NCBI GenBank assembly: GCA_024345305.1 | Contig: BRON01000011.1 | Span: 62,001 to 126,000, forward strand | DNA length: 64,000 nucleotides | DNA from: Mrakia gelida | Lineage: Eukaryota > Basidiomycota > Tremellomycetes > Cystofilobasidiales > Mrakiaceae | Reading direction: 5' to 3' | Shown here: positions 11,709 to 23,576 of the stretch, one piece after another | How the letters are laid out: the number at the start of each line of letters is the position of its first letter | Numbering within the stretch: the first letter of the stretch is position 1 | Position numbers and translations under genes: made by a program | Notes under the pieces: model-generated | Told to the model about the DNA's origin: nothing | What the model saw: only the letters and a program-made list of their open reading frames with translations | Databases searched by the model: none

Positions 11709-13255
11709 ATGAATCCCTCGGAGTCACAATCACTCGTCTCAGCTCCTTCTATGTCGAGGGTAGCCTGCTGTGTGAGTTCTCTTCTTTTCCAGCTCGAAGG
11801 AAGGCCATCTCTCGAGGGCTGACTTCCCTGACGTCGTCGAGCTCACCTCCCTCCCTCCCCTCTTGTTTCTCCCATTCCATCCTTCCAGGACTCCAAAGTC
11901 GAAAACGAAACGCTCAGGCTCAGACTCACTCAGCTCGAACGGAGGATCGTCGAGCTCGAAGCCCAGCAGAACCCTGATCTTGCCGCGAGCGAGAGCCTCA
12001 GATCTCAAGACGAGGAGGAGGGGAGGGAAGGGAGAGCTCGACATCAAGAGGTCCGTCCTTCCATTCCTACTTCCCTGGCTATCTCCCTACTAGATCTTCG
12101 TTGCGTATAAGGAGCTGACCTCTCTATATAACCTTCTTTGACCTTCCTCTCGTTTTTGTCTGGCCAGACTCAGGTCACCGAGGCCGTCGCTTACCCTGCT
12201 TCAACCTCTCCCTTTCCATCCGACGACGAGTCTGCTCCATCTCCGGCTTCAGTGAGCTGCTTCAACTCACCTGTCTCAAGTTCTATCTCTCTCACCCAAT
12301 GACCAGCGTGCTATCTACATATCCCTTGTCTCACAGCCCCCTGGACCAACACCTACCACCTCGACCACCGAAGATCCCATCTCCCGCATCCCAAACGAAC
12401 TCCTCGCCAAGATCCTCGGATTCGCCCATCAGCCCTTCCACTACTACCACTACTCGAACGCTCTCCTCGGAGTCACCCATCCCCTTCCTGGATCCCGACC
12501 TTGGAATCCGATCAAACTTCAGCCCGTCTCCCACCTCTGGAACGAGACTGCCCATCCTCTCTTCTACGCTCAAGTCGCGTTCGACACTCGAGATCAGCTT
12601 TCCATCAAGATCGCAACCGACCTCGTGCTGAAATCGAAGCAACACCCCCTCGTCTTCGTTCGCAAAGCGGAGCGTCTGGACCCTCCTTCATCCTCGATTC
12701 CCCACGTCCCTCTTCTCCCTCGTCTCCCGAGACGCCGTCAAGCCAACAGGGTTCATCCTCTCCCCCTTCACGGTGCACCTCGTTCCTGGCTTTCGAGGTA
12801 CTCTCATCCCTATCACCCTGGGGCTTGGAAGCATCGTCCCAAGTCAGATCCGCGAGTTGATGACAGAGCTCAACGGGGGGTTCCTCTTTACCATCAGGGG
12901 AACATGGGGAGGGGCTTTCAATCCCCTTTTCGATCGACATCTCATCCTTCGACTCCCAGAAGATAACCTCCTCCTCTTCCTCAAGCAGCTCCGACGATAC
13001 CTTCCTCCTCTCGCTTCATCCCTCCGTCGTCTCCAACTGGACTTCCCCACCAACCTCCTCCCTTCCCTCCTCGACACCGTCTTCCCAGTCCTCACCTCAA
13101 TCATCCTCGACCCCTCCCTTCGAGCTGGAAGAGCCGAAAAGACTGTCGTCTTCGGGGTACAGTCGAGCGAGGACGCAACAGCCCTGCGAGGGAAGGTCAA
13201 GGAGTTGGGATCGGGACTGAAGGTCGTCGTCGCGGTGGTTGTTTTGGACCTCTGA
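11709..13255 (+). CDS. Coiled-coil F-box-like protein (copy E) with an apparent +1 frameshift
   Basis: Start MNPSESQSLVSAPS (11,709; a second ATG at 11,752 is possible). Exon 2 (about 11,889-12,051) is a leucine-zipper-like coiled coil, ENETLRLRLTQLERRIVELE. Exon 3 is a short acidic linker. Exon 4 starts near 12,305 and carries the F-box-like IPNELLAKILGFAH. The frame is strongly coding to about 12,645, then coding character moves to the +1 frame (TLLHPRFPTSLFSLVSRDAV and onward) up to the stop at 13,255. No GT-AG intron with matching phase fits the break. A run of five C at 12,645-12,649 is the simplest site: one extra C would explain it. It lacks the HWxW signature and shared C-terminal region of copies A-D. 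It may be a decaying gene or a sequence error. Confidence 0.6.
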
Positions 13256-13901
13256 GGGTGGAGTTGGACTTTCGCTTGGTTGGGAGATGGAACTGAAGGG
13301 ATGGTCTAGTCTTTGGGTAGTACGAGTAAGCTCTTGCATCTCATGACGGATTCATTTTAAAGCTTCAGGAAGGAGGAGAAACGAAAGGAGCTCGACGCGT
13401 CGAACGGCTTTTTGAATCGCGTCATCGATTTCTCCTCGCGTCTGCCACTTACGACAGTCCTCTCACGAGGTTGAGAAGACGTGTATATTTCTAAGGTCCA
13501 CCCAGCCCGAAGGTCGATCAGCCTTCGAGGCAGCAAAACGAACCGCTCGAGAGTTCATCACAAAAGAGACGCGTCGAGCAAAAACAGCCCGCAGTTTTTT
13601 GCTGATGCAAGCGCATATCTACATCATCCTTGCCGCTACGACTTCCGAGCCTCAGTTCAACGTAAGAATGTCGAGCTCGGGCTCGTCTTCGAAGGAAAAG
13701 AACCCTCTTCCTCGTCGACGCGACGCCTCGCCATCCACCCGATTCGTTTCGTTATCAAGTCGTTAAATATCGTCAAAAACCAAGAAGACCCGACGCCAGA
13801 AATCCCTTCCTTCTTCTCTCCCTTCCCTCTGACTCCAAGTCTAGCGCTTCCCGTCGTCTAAACTCCCAAACGCAAACCCCAACTCCCTCCCTCGTCTCGA
13901 A
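13256..13901. other. Intergenic between convergent genes
   Basis: Two GACGCGTC palindromes occur near 13,394 and 13,568. An open frame at 13,481-13,861 has no intron support, mixed codon use and no recognisable domain, and I leave it out. Confidence 0.45.
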
Positions 13902-16455
13902 TCAACCCGAGCTCTCCTTCGATCCCAACCCCCCTCCGACCAACAACTCCGGCAGTATCGTCGCCACAACCGCATCAAGTATATTGATCAAGAGATGAGC
14001 GTTCATCTGAGCGTCGGCGAAGGGGTCGAGGATTCCGGAGATGGTATGGGATTGGGTGTCGGAGGAGGAGGAGCCGAGGAGGAGGGGTTTGAGGGGAGCT
14101 ATCAACGCGCACGAACCAAACCGAAGCGAAACGAACAGGAAAGCGAACCGTCAGTTTCGCTCGAAGGTGAAGAAACGAAGAAAAAAGGGGTGAATGGGAC
14201 GTGCAAGGGAACTTCGCCAGCAAAAGGTCCTCGAGCGTCGCTCTCATCTCGAGAGCTTCCTCGATTGATGGATCAGGAGGCGAAGGGACAGGAAACCCTT
14301 TGGGGAACATGATGATCCTGATTTTTCGGATGAGGTAGGTTGATGTTTTTGGGGTGAGGGAGGAGGTGAGGAGGTGGGGGATTAGGCTGGAAGAAGAAGG
14401 GTGAGAAAGGGACGGGACGGGGGGGTTAGGGACGCGTTCGAGTTCGAGGTTTCGACTTCGAGCTCGATGAGACCTCGGTAGAGCGTCCCTCCTGTACGCA
14501 TCCACTTCCACGCGCACTAAAAAAAAAGGTCAAAGACGACTCACCGATCCCCCCCACCCCGACCAACAACCCTGATCGATCCTCTCACCCACCACCAAAC
14601 GATCTTCCCTCCCAGACCCCGCTCGTTCCCCTCAACCTGCAGCAACTCTCCGAAGAGATCGATCCACGGCTCGAGAACGTTTGTATACGGTGCTGGTGGG
14701 GAGGAGAGGATGAGTTGACGGAGTTTCGAGAGGTGGGAGAGGAGGAGGATCGAGAGGGTGAGGAGGGTTTGAAGGAAGTTGAGGAGGGAGAGGAGGAAGG
14801 GTGTTGGTGAGAGACGGTGGCGATGGGGTCGATCCGGGAGGGGAGAGGGTGATCGTGGTACTAGAGGGGAAGGTGGCTGTCAGAATATGGAGGAGAGGAG
14901 GTCAGTTCGAGGAAAGCAGACGCGTCGCTCGAGTTTTCGTATTTTCGTTCGAACCAGTGGACACCCCTGGTCTCGAGGGAGAAACCAACGAGCTAAGACA
15001 GAGACTAGAGGACTCACACGTCTTTCCTTCTCCTCCCCATCCTCCCCATCCCCCTCTTTGTCCTTCCTAATCCCACACAAACTCAATCCAACCCCCCACC
15101 AAAACCACCCCTCGCCAACCTTCCTCAAAACCCCTCCCAGCACCAACCGACTCACCACCTCCCTCACCACCCCTCTCTCCAACTCACTCTCCCAATCTTC
15201 CTCCTCCAACCCAGCCCTCATCAACCCCTCCACCACCTGCCCAATGTAAAGAGGGTCGATCCCCCCTCCTCCATTTTCAATCCCTTCGCCCGTCCTCGGC
15301 AGCACCCCCACGTGAGGCTGCAGAGCCTCGAAGGTCGCGATCGTTGAGGCTGGACGAGGTAAGGGGAGGGAGGTTGCGGTATGGTAGGTTTTGAGGTGGT
15401 GGGTGAGGAGAATGGGGAGGTGTAGGAGGAGGAGAGGGAGTAAAGGTGAGGGTTGAGGTTGAGTTCGCGAGGAGGTTGAGGGAGGTGGGAGGAGGCGAGG
15501 CGTGAGGGTTTGGAGGAGGTGGGTGATGATGGTGGTGATTCGAGGGAGAAGAGCTTTGTCGCGAGGAGTGATTTTGGTGTACCAGGGTTGCTGGAGGAAA
15601 GGATGGGAGGAGAGGGAAGAGGTCAGCGAGCGAGAGGGGGAAGACTGGAAAGGGGAGAGCTGGATGACGAGCGAGGGAGCTTCTGAGGAGGTGTGACTCT
15701 GGGACGAGCTGTTGACGAGGATATGGAGAAGAAGGAAGCTCGGGGTATAGAGGAGAGTGTGTCCGAGCAGAGGGAGGGGTGTCGAAGAGCTGAGAGCGAG
15801 GGAGGGTCGTGCCTTGAGCTTCGACCTCCTCCTCGCTCCTTCAGATGAGCTTGATCTCCACGATGTCTAGACCAGTCTGCTGCTGGAGTGGAAATCTTCG
15901 CTCCTGCAGGTTCTGGGCGAGCTCACTGATATTCCCTTCTAGGAACCTCGTTTCAAGGGAAGCTCGGACGGACCCGACGGTCTTGTCCTTCCTTCCCTCG
16001 AGCTCACCAACTCCTTCTCCTTCTTCTCAAACCGTTCTCTTTGGCTCCTACGCTCGAGGTGCCAGAGCAGAGCTCAGACCCGGTTCTGCGTCCATCTATG
16101 CTTCCCCTTCAAGCCAGTTGTTCGAGATAAAGACACAAGATAAGAGAGAGAGAATGGACTTACGACGAATGCTCGAAGGGCGAGAGCAATGAAGAGATAC
16201 ACCCTGCAAGAACGAGCCCAAACGAATCAGAAGACGTCTTCAAGATGCAACAAGGGCCGCATCCACTCACTCATCATTCAGCTCTACCAGATCCTTATCA
16301 GTACCCTTCCAAATGGGTGGTATGGACGCCCTCGCATCGAGGTGAGGGAAGAGGAGTTTCCGAACGAGATGGCGGGGTTCCGAAGGAGTAGAAGTTGGAC
16401 CGAGTGGTAACGAAGAGGTCGTGGCAGATTTGAGAGAGGAAGGGCCTCGAAGCAT
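13902..16455 (-). CDS. PXA-domain protein (sorting-nexin associated type)
   Basis: PXA domains occur in membrane-contact and endosomal proteins such as the Mdm1/SNX13 group. Recognisable pieces, in minus-strand order: RHLVRKLLFPHL and WKGTDKDLVELNDE (about 16,270-16,400), EVYLFIALALRAFV (about 16,150-16,195), PWYTKITPRDKALLPRITT with HLPILLTHHLKTYH (about 15,390-15,590), DPLYIGQVVEGLM with DWESELERGVVREVV (about 15,060-15,260), LRQLILSSPPAPYTNVLEPW (about 14,600-14,720), LIRKIRIIMFPKGFPVP (about 14,270-14,340), and a C-terminal LINILDAVVATILPEL ending at 13,902. This order fits the domain well. The part between about 15,600 and 16,150 could not be joined: it holds extra open segments that do not read through. 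The start is uncertain; 16,455 is the first in-frame ATG I could use. Confidence 0.65.
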
Positions 16456-16639
16456 CTTCTCTCCCCGTGCAAGATCAGGAAGGCGAGAAGGGCGTCTGTC
16501 TTTGTTGAGCGTTGGGGAGGCAAGAGAGGGGAGGAGAGGGGAGGAGGCGAGCTCGACCCATTTCGAGGAGGGACCGACCCAGTTGAACTCTCAACTACAA
16601 CAGCAGAATCAGACCTTCTTCGCAGATTTTCAACCCACC
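16456..16639. promoter_or_regulatory. Divergent promoter region, PXA gene and UBE2W-like gene
   Basis: The two genes point away from each other across about 180 bases, so they probably share this upstream region. I see no clear TATA box or other defined site. The PXA start is uncertain, so the left edge may move. Confidence 0.4.
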
Positions 16640-18155
16640 ATGTCCAGCATCGCTACCAAGAGACTCGCTAAGGAACTCTTCACAATCAAGGAGAAGGGAA
16701 CGCCAGCAGGTGAGTAGTTCTCAACCTGTTGTCGTCGCCACCACGCCCCTCCTCCTTCCCTCCTCTCCGAACTCCTCCCTTCGATCGAGCTGACCCTCGT
16801 TCGGCGCTCTGTCTCGCAGGAATCACTCTCCTTCAAGCTGAGGATCTGATGACTTGGTTCTTCACTATCGAGGTTCTCGGAGAGAGCGTCTACGCTGTAA
16901 GTCACTTGAGCACAGCGCAGGAAGGAGGGAGAGTTTCACCTCGAGCTCACCATCCCTTCGCACCCCCTCTCCTTCGTCTTTCTGGTCGCTCACAGGGAGA
17001 GATCTTTGCTTTGCGATTCACGTACGTCCATACATCTTGCTCTTTCTCCCGCTTTCACGTCTTGACGCTCTCTCCAGAAGAGAGAAGAGCTGCCCTCTCG
17101 AACGATCAAGCTCACAATCTTCTCCTCCCCTTCCCCTCCGTACCCTTCCCTCCTTCCCCTCTTCGTGGATGCAGCTTCGGTCCTCGCTACCCCATCGACT
17201 GCCCAGAAGTCGTATGGGTCGTGGATAACCAGTTCAAGTCAGTCTCGTCTCCCCTTCAGTATCTACATGCCTTGACGAACGAAGGCGTTCTGAACCGTCC
17301 AAGCCAAGATCGAGTCAAGTCGAGCTGACCTCCCCCCTTCCTCTTCGACCTCCAACAGAGCTCCTGTTCACCCTCACTGCTACTCGAACGGTCACATCTG
17401 CGCTTCAATCTTGGGGAACGAGTGGTCTCGTGAGTCTGCGTTTTCTGCTTGTTTCGGTCTCGTTCGGGTCTGTTCGAGGAGCGAGCTAAAGCTGACCTCC
17501 TTTCTTTCTTTCTCCCTCCCTCCCTCCGACTCGTTCGATGGATCAGCCGTGCTGAACGTTCAGGCTGTCTGTCTCACTCTTCAGTCGATGATTGCGAGCT
17601 GTAAGGTACGTTCCAAAATCTGATGGCGCTCCCTTGCCTTTGCTTTCGGAGGGTGTCGTTCGCGTCGTGTTGACGTCTCTCGAGCTCGAGCTGACCTTCG
17701 CCTCCTTTCCCTTTGTTTCGTTATTCTGGATCGAGCAGAAGAAGGAGAAGTAAGTACTCAGATCACAACTGTTCTCGTCCATCACAACTCGTCGAACCCT
17801 CCCTCTCCCTCATCCCTCCCCGACGCGTCCAACCCTAACCTCCTCCCTCTCTCCTCTTCCCTTCCCGTTTTCTTCTCTCCAGGCCAAAGGACAACGACTC
17901 CTACGTCAAGCGAGCTCCCAAGTATGTCCCACTGTCTCTCTCCCTCCCTCCCTTCCCCTTCCACTTCTCTCCGCCTCCGTCCTCACCTCTCGTTCCCTTC
18001 AACCCAGATCGCCAAAAGACACCATGTTCCACTACGACGTCAGTCTCTCTCTTAACTCGCTCATCCTCCTTCTCTCACTTCAACCCCAAACTGACTGTCC
18101 CCCCCCCCCCCCCTCGTTTCGCTCGCGCTCGCTCGTTCAGGACGACACCGTCTAA
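16640..18155 (+). CDS. UBE2W-like: Ubiquitin-conjugating enzyme E2, UBE2W-like
   Basis: UBE2W-type enzymes attach ubiquitin to the alpha-amino group of substrate N-termini rather than to lysine. Ten exons give about 153 residues, close to the human length. They read MSSIATKRLAKELF; the E2 fold with FALRFT and FGPRYPIDCPEVV; PVHPHCYSNGHICASIL, whose Cys (about residue 93) is the catalytic cysteine; NEWSPVLNVQAVCL; and the family-typical tail NDSYVKRAPK, MFHYDDDTV. Introns use GTGAGT, GTAAGT, GTACGT, GTCAGT and GTATGT donors. Exon 7 is only 11 nt long (KKE plus two bases), and the last exon is 15 nt. The ninth intron contains a run of 15 C between the CTGAC branch site and the acceptor. Confidence 0.92.
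18099..18113 (+). repeat. C15 homopolymer in the last UBE2W intron
   Basis: Fifteen consecutive C lie directly after the CTGACTGT branch site of the last intron and act as part of its pyrimidine tract. Such a run is prone to length variation and to sequencing error. Confidence 0.9.
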
Positions 18156-18863
18156 AACCCTTCCCTCGTCCCGTCCCGCCGTCTCATCCCATCGATCTTC
18201 AAGCCCCATTGTCGCAGGCCTGGCGGGACCCGGTACTCGCGTGGGCTTGAAGCTGGAGTGTGTTTGAGAGAGAAGGAGGAAGGAGGATGACGAGACGCGT
18301 CCAGTTGAGTTCGAGAGAAGGGTGTTTTTGTCTTTGTTTATATCTTCACGAACGAACGAACGATTGAGTTGGGGTGTGTCTTGGTAGTCTAGCTGAGGGG
18401 ATGTGTGGTGCTGGTGTGGTGACGAAATTCATGATGACCTTTCGGTATACTGTAGATGTTGGAGAGAGGGAGGAAGGTTGAAGTGATCGCGTCGCGGTGT
18501 TTCTGAGTGGCGTCCAACTAAGATCCCCCAGTCTAGCTATCGGCTTTTGGGCGTACAAGAGATTGTTTGAGGCGGAACTGCTCTGTCCAGCGAGGGAAGA
18601 GAGCGCGCTTGTCCAAGGATGTTCAGTAATCGACGCGTCGGCAAAGTATAATCACGTCGCTTTTCAGCGGACCAATCTCCTCACACTCTTTCGTGCTAGT
18701 CAAAGCCTCTTCGAGCCTCTTGAAACCTTGGTTGAGGGAAAAGGATTCCATAGAATATCAAGTGTGCGCCCCTCTTTCTCCCAAGATCCCTTCCCACCCA
18801 GGAGTCTCCCACCGAAGTCCCGACGCGTCGTCCATTCTTCCCTCTCCGAAGTCCGCGTCCTAA
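18156..18863. other. Intergenic between convergent genes
   Basis: The UBE2W-like gene and the MYND gene converge here. The plus-strand open frame starting at 18,497 runs antisense into the MYND exons and has no intron signals of its own. GACGCGTC palindromes occur near 18,293, 18,635 and 18,820. Confidence 0.5.
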
Positions 18864-20098
18864 TCACCAGTGGGGCTTCAAGCGGACCGTCTTGTGCCTC
18901 TTCCAGTCTACTCGTTGATGATCTGGAGGGGAAGGAATACAAAACAAACATGTCAGCGCCTCAGAGCAAAGCGAAAGAAGACGAGCCGAGAAAATCGACG
19001 CGACCGACCCGTCGAGCAGTATCGAACGGAAGGGCACTGAAATCAGAAGACGTGAAAGAGTCAGCTTGGCGATAAAAAGAGATATCTTCGCGAAAGGCGT
19101 AAGCGAACTCACGCGACCACACGCCTGCATTTCTTCGCCTTCTTTGAGCTCGACGCAGGGGCTCGACTCTCGCGTCTCACAGTTCAACCACGTAAACTTC
19201 TCCTCCGCCAGCATCAGCACCCTGTAAACTCTAACATCAGCTTTTCCACATGCCAACGCCTCGACGCCTTGGAGCGTACCGGCCATCGGCCTGTCACTTC
19301 GAAAGAAAGCCATGTCTTTGATCCGAGGGAAGAGGTGGGCGAGGCGGGGCTGGATTGACTCTGGGAGAGTGGGAAGAGGTTGGAGTGGTGTGGACTGGAA
19401 GATGAGACTCCTAGTGACGTAGTGAATAGTGAGGAGGAGCGGGGAGAGGAATGATTCTGGATTGGGCCGCTAATAACCAAAGCAAAACAAGGCGCGCGCT
19501 TCAGTTTCTTCCCTCGTCACCTCCCTCTGCCGAAGCGAACGCACTCACGTCGAGAATGCTGTCCGGGATCGAGGTTAGGATCATGAATAGCACGATGTAG
19601 CGCACTTCGGCTTCATCTCGACGCTCACGAATAAAGCGAGCGAGGGTCGGAGGATGTTTGGAGACGACGACGTGCAGGAGGGGGATGTGGATCGTCCAGA
19701 GGTTGGAGAGCCTTCCGTCGGGAAGGCAAGTGGGTCGGGCCACTCGTACAACGAGATCTGGAAGGTATTTGGTGTTGAACTCGGCCTGGAAGACCGGCAA
19801 GAAGAAGACAAGGTTCGTGAGTCCAGCTGGCATTTTTGCTTTGCTTCGCTTTCCTGGTGAGAAAATACTGACGACGAATACAGCGCCGTCGTTGGCTGGT
19901 AGTCTGGATACCTTGACGACCTGTTGTTCCGTATGGGTGTCAGAGTCAGCTGAAAGCACCGTAGAGGGAGGCTGGCGACGACGGACAACGACTCACCAGA
20001 GCGGCTAACTTCCTCCTGTCGGTTTCGTCAACGAGACCACTTGATCTCACTGCGGTGAGCTGAAGGAGCGTCGCGAGGTCATTGGGCGAGGAGTCCAT
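18864..20098 (-). CDS. MYND-type zinc-finger protein, copy 2, final zinc ligand lost
   Basis: Start MDSSPNDLATLLQL matches the first exons of the other two copies (MASTPGDLAKLFGI, MVLPTPEEVADFMGL). Later exons carry VVKVSRLPANDGAVFV; AEFNTKYLPDLVVRV (shared across the family); ARFIRERRDEAEVRYIVLF; and an exon ending in ELKEGEEMQACGR. Three small exons complete the MYND finger: CPSVRYCST and HQRVDWKRHKTVRLKPHW. In the finger the ACGRC pair, YC and the His are kept, but the last ligand, Cys in H-x3-C, is Arg (codon CGC instead of TGC). MYND fingers bind zinc and proline-rich partners. This copy may not fold normally. The shared N-terminal 250 residues match no family I know. Confidence 0.78.
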
Positions 20099-20419
20099 AC
20101 GGAAGAGGAAGGGGGCGAGGGATTGTTCTGGTTGAAGGGGAACTCGAATCGTTCGAGCTCGTCGCTTTCGTTCTTCCTCAACTCGATCTCGGTCCCGAAA
20201 CAAACTTTCTTCTCGCTCCACCAAACCTTAACTACATGATCTACTCGTCTCGTCGGCTCGAACATATATCCTCGAGCAATTTTCCATCAAGAAGCCGCCT
20301 TAGCAACGGTGCTTCGCTCGACTCCGGAGATGCGAGCTCACCCTCGTGGCTCCTCCCACCTCGCTTCGCCTGCTCTCTTCGCTTTCAGGATCCAACCCCC
20401 AGCACTCCTTTCTTCGACG

Positions 20420-23405
20420 ATGAAGGACTCGTCAGCTTACGATATAGAGGGATCGTGTCTTGCCTCAAAGGAGCTATCAGAGAAGCCTTCAAGGGGAGAG
20501 AAGCGCTGGCGCTGGCACTCGCTTCCTCCTCCGGTCCTGCTCTTCCTCCTCTGCTTGCTCGCATTCGGTGCCAAAGGGCTCTTTCGCTCTCTCGTGAGTC
20601 TCTGTATCTTTCAAATGTGTGTTATGATCTAGCCATGTGCGAGGCTGACCACTCGCTTTCCCTTGGGAATAGACTCTTGGTCTCGAGAGGTGGACGGAAG
20701 TTGGATCGAGCTCAACATCTGCAGTCGATTGGCAGCCTTGTCCCGAGGATCCAGCCTATCTTTGCGGGTGTTTAGTGTGAGTTCAAGCTCCTCTTCTCTG
20801 ACAGTGTACTGGGATATGGGCTGAGATGAGTTTGGCCTCGAGACGGGAGGAAGGCAACGGGGAAGGACGAAGACGAGGCTCACCATCTTCCCTCCTCCCC
20901 CCTCCTTCTTCAACCAAGCGTCCCCACCGATTACCTCAACCCCTCAGCTGGAAACTCCACCCTCGCACTCTCCAAGTACTCAGCTACCTGCCCGAAGTCG
21001 AAGCGACTCGGTTCTATCATGACCAACGTGAGTTTTTGCGCTCGTTCGCCCGCCCGACTCATTGCTCGCTCCGGCGCTTACCGCGTCGCACTCCTTTCCC
21101 TCTTCGTTCCTTTCGTCCTGCAGTTCGGAGGTCCTGGAGTCCCTGGTCGCTCAGCCCTCCTCGCTATCGGTCCTCGTCTCCAAGCACTGTTCGGAAACCG
21201 CCACGACATCATCGCCTACGACCAACGAGGTCTGGGAATGTCCCTCCCCAAAGTCAACTGCTTCGGAACAGATATCGAGTACGAACACTTCAAAGCCAAC
21301 ACCGTTCTCGAATCTACCCTCTCCATCCCCAAGGATCCCTTCTCTCCCGAGGGACGAGCCGTTCTCGTCGAGCAACAGAAGCAAGCTTTGGCTCTGGAGG
21401 AAGCTCAAGCGGGAGCTTGTCGCGAGGTGATGGGCGACGCGTTGAACTTCATGAGCACGACGGCAGGAGTGAGGGACATGGAGGAGATCTCGAGGGTCTT
21501 GGAGGGAGAGAACGCGAAGATTAACTTCGTGAGTGCTTCGTCTCTTTCTCTTGATGTGGAAAGAAGGCACTGATTCAGGTCCTCGTCGTTTTGTTCGAAC
21601 AGTTCGGAGGAGTGAGTCCCGTCGACGTCTCTGCTCTTCTCCTCCTCGTCCTCTCGACTAATCATCGCGTCCTTATCCCACCCTTCTTTCCAGTCGTACG
21701 GGACTATCTTCGGATCTTACCTCGCCAACATGCTTCCTCACAAGGTGGGGAAAGTCGTTATCGACGGGATCGTCCCGGCTGCTCTGTTCGTTCCTCACCG
21801 TTCTCACTTCCTTTTCGTCTTTCAGCTAACCTTATTGGCTCTTTCTTAGCTGGGCGAACACTCATTACGAAAATCAAGAGATGCTTCAACTCCTCCTCGC
21901 TGATTCGGAGTGGGTCGCGTCTTTGTTTCTTGGGGTTCCTTTCCCTCCCGCGACCTTCGACGCGTCTCTTCGCGCCAGCTGACCCCTTAAACACTTTTCC
22001 CCTTTCAGGAAGTCTCTCTACTGGTTTCTCACCGACTGCTTCAACGCTGGACCGAGACGCTGCCATCTCGCCGAGTCGACGGACGACGGGCCTCAGGATA
22101 TCCAAACTCGAATCGACACCTTCATCGACAAGCTGCAAGATTCACCCATGCCTGTCTCCAACTACGCTCGGCCTGGTCTTCTCAAGTCTGGAGCCGTCCG
22201 TCGTCAGTGCAACTTTTTTTTCCTTCTCCTCATTCAGCTCGCCGTCGTTTGCTCCACGGGATTGACCCGTCGTTTCCGCTCTTCTCTCCCATCTCTCGTT
22301 CTATCCCATTCTCAGAGACCCTCTTCAGCTTTCTCCAGATGCCAGAGCTCTGGGCTGCCTACGCTCAGCTCCTCGCTCTCGCGATCAAGGGAGACGGAGC
22401 TCCTCTTCTTCGTGTCTCAGCTCGCCCCTTCACCGGTCGAACCAACCAAGCGGATCTCGGTCGACTCGCCATAAGCTGCGGCGACGCTCTTCCCTACCCA
22501 GCAGGAGAGCCTTGGCCTACCGCTGAAGAGATGGTTGATGATATCCTCAAGACCATGAAGGACATAAGTCCGAGGTTCGGAGGAACGTGAGTTCGACGAC
22601 GCGTCGAGATCTCGAGACGAGGCGAATCGAACCGAACGCGTTGGCTGATCCTCTCGCTCGTTCTTTGACCCCTTCGCCTCAGCGTTCATCTGATGGAGCA
22701 GCACGGAGGCTGTCAGTTCTGGCCGAGTACGGGAAAGGGACCAGAGATCTACTCGGTGAGTCGGTTCGAGTTTCGTTCGTTCGCTCTTCTTCGCTCGAAC
22801 TGTTGCTGACGTCCTTTTCCTTTCGTCTTCCGTCTTCCCCAGGGACCCTGGAACGTGAGGTCTCTTTCCAACATCTTCCGCTTCCCGATCAAAAGACTGA
22901 CTCGTCTCTTTCCTCCTCAGAAAACCCTCGAAACTCCGCTTCTCATCATCTCGAACACTCGTCCGTCCTCTCTTTTCCACTCCTTCCCCACCCTCGCTCG
23001 AGCTCATCCTTTCCCTTCACTGACGCAACTCCGAGCCTCATCGATTCCCAGATGATCCCGTCACGCCCCTCCTGGGAGGTCGCATCGTCAAGAACGACTT
23101 CGGGAACTCGTCGCGTCTCATCGTCCAAGCTGCTGCCGGTCAGTTTGTTCTCCCCTCCTTTCCCGTCGGGCAAACACATCGCTGATCTATCACTCTCCTC
23201 CTCAGGTCACTCCTACCTCGCGCCCGAGAACGCTTGCACGGCCAAGATCATCCGGAGGTACTTCGTCGAAGGCGTCGTCCCCGACGAAGACGAGACCTTC
23301 TGCGAACGAGACGGCGAGAACTACTTCCCTTTTTCGACTGCGTTGCTTGACGAGGGAGTGGAGCAGGTACTAGAGCTCATAGAGAAGAAAAGGGCGTTTA
23401 CGTAG
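20420..23405 (+). CDS. Membrane-anchored alpha/beta-hydrolase with TAP-like C-terminus (S33-type peptidase relative)
   Basis: Exon 1 encodes a short cytosolic segment and one hydrophobic helix (VLLFLLCLLAFGAKGLF), giving a probable type II membrane protein. Exons then read SAVDWQPCPEDPAYLC, VPTDYLNPSAGNSTLALSKY, FGGPGVPGRSALL (oxyanion region), DIIAYDQRGLGMSLP, and GGSYGTIFGSYLANMLP with nucleophile Ser in GxSxG. The C-terminal TAP-like domain holds SNTHDPVTPL (catalytic Asp) and AAGHSYLAPENACT (catalytic His). So the whole triad is present. Related proteins include fungal and bacterial tripeptidyl aminopeptidase-like hydrolases; substrate is unknown. The donor before DPVTP is GTCCGT. The gene sits between MYND copy 2 (divergent, about 320 bases apart) and F-box-like copy C (same strand, about 170 bases downstream). 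Confidence 0.88.
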
Positions 23406-23576
23406 ACAGCTAAGATGCGCGCTTTGTCTTTGTTTCCGGACGACGCGAGAGGGGAGAGGGGAGGAAGCCGTTCGAGCCAGGTTCGAGATCAACTCTTCAA
23501 ATCGGTCGAGCTCGCCTCTTCTTCCTCCCCAACTCCTTCGACCTCCAAGCCAGAAAACTTCTCTATGCTTACATCG

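Noticed and set aside
13481..13861. An open frame of 126 residues between convergent genes
   Set aside because: It has no consistent codon bias, no recognisable content and no splicing context.
18497..19075. A 192-residue plus-strand open frame
   Set aside because: It runs antisense to the confirmed MYND copy 2 exons and has no domain.
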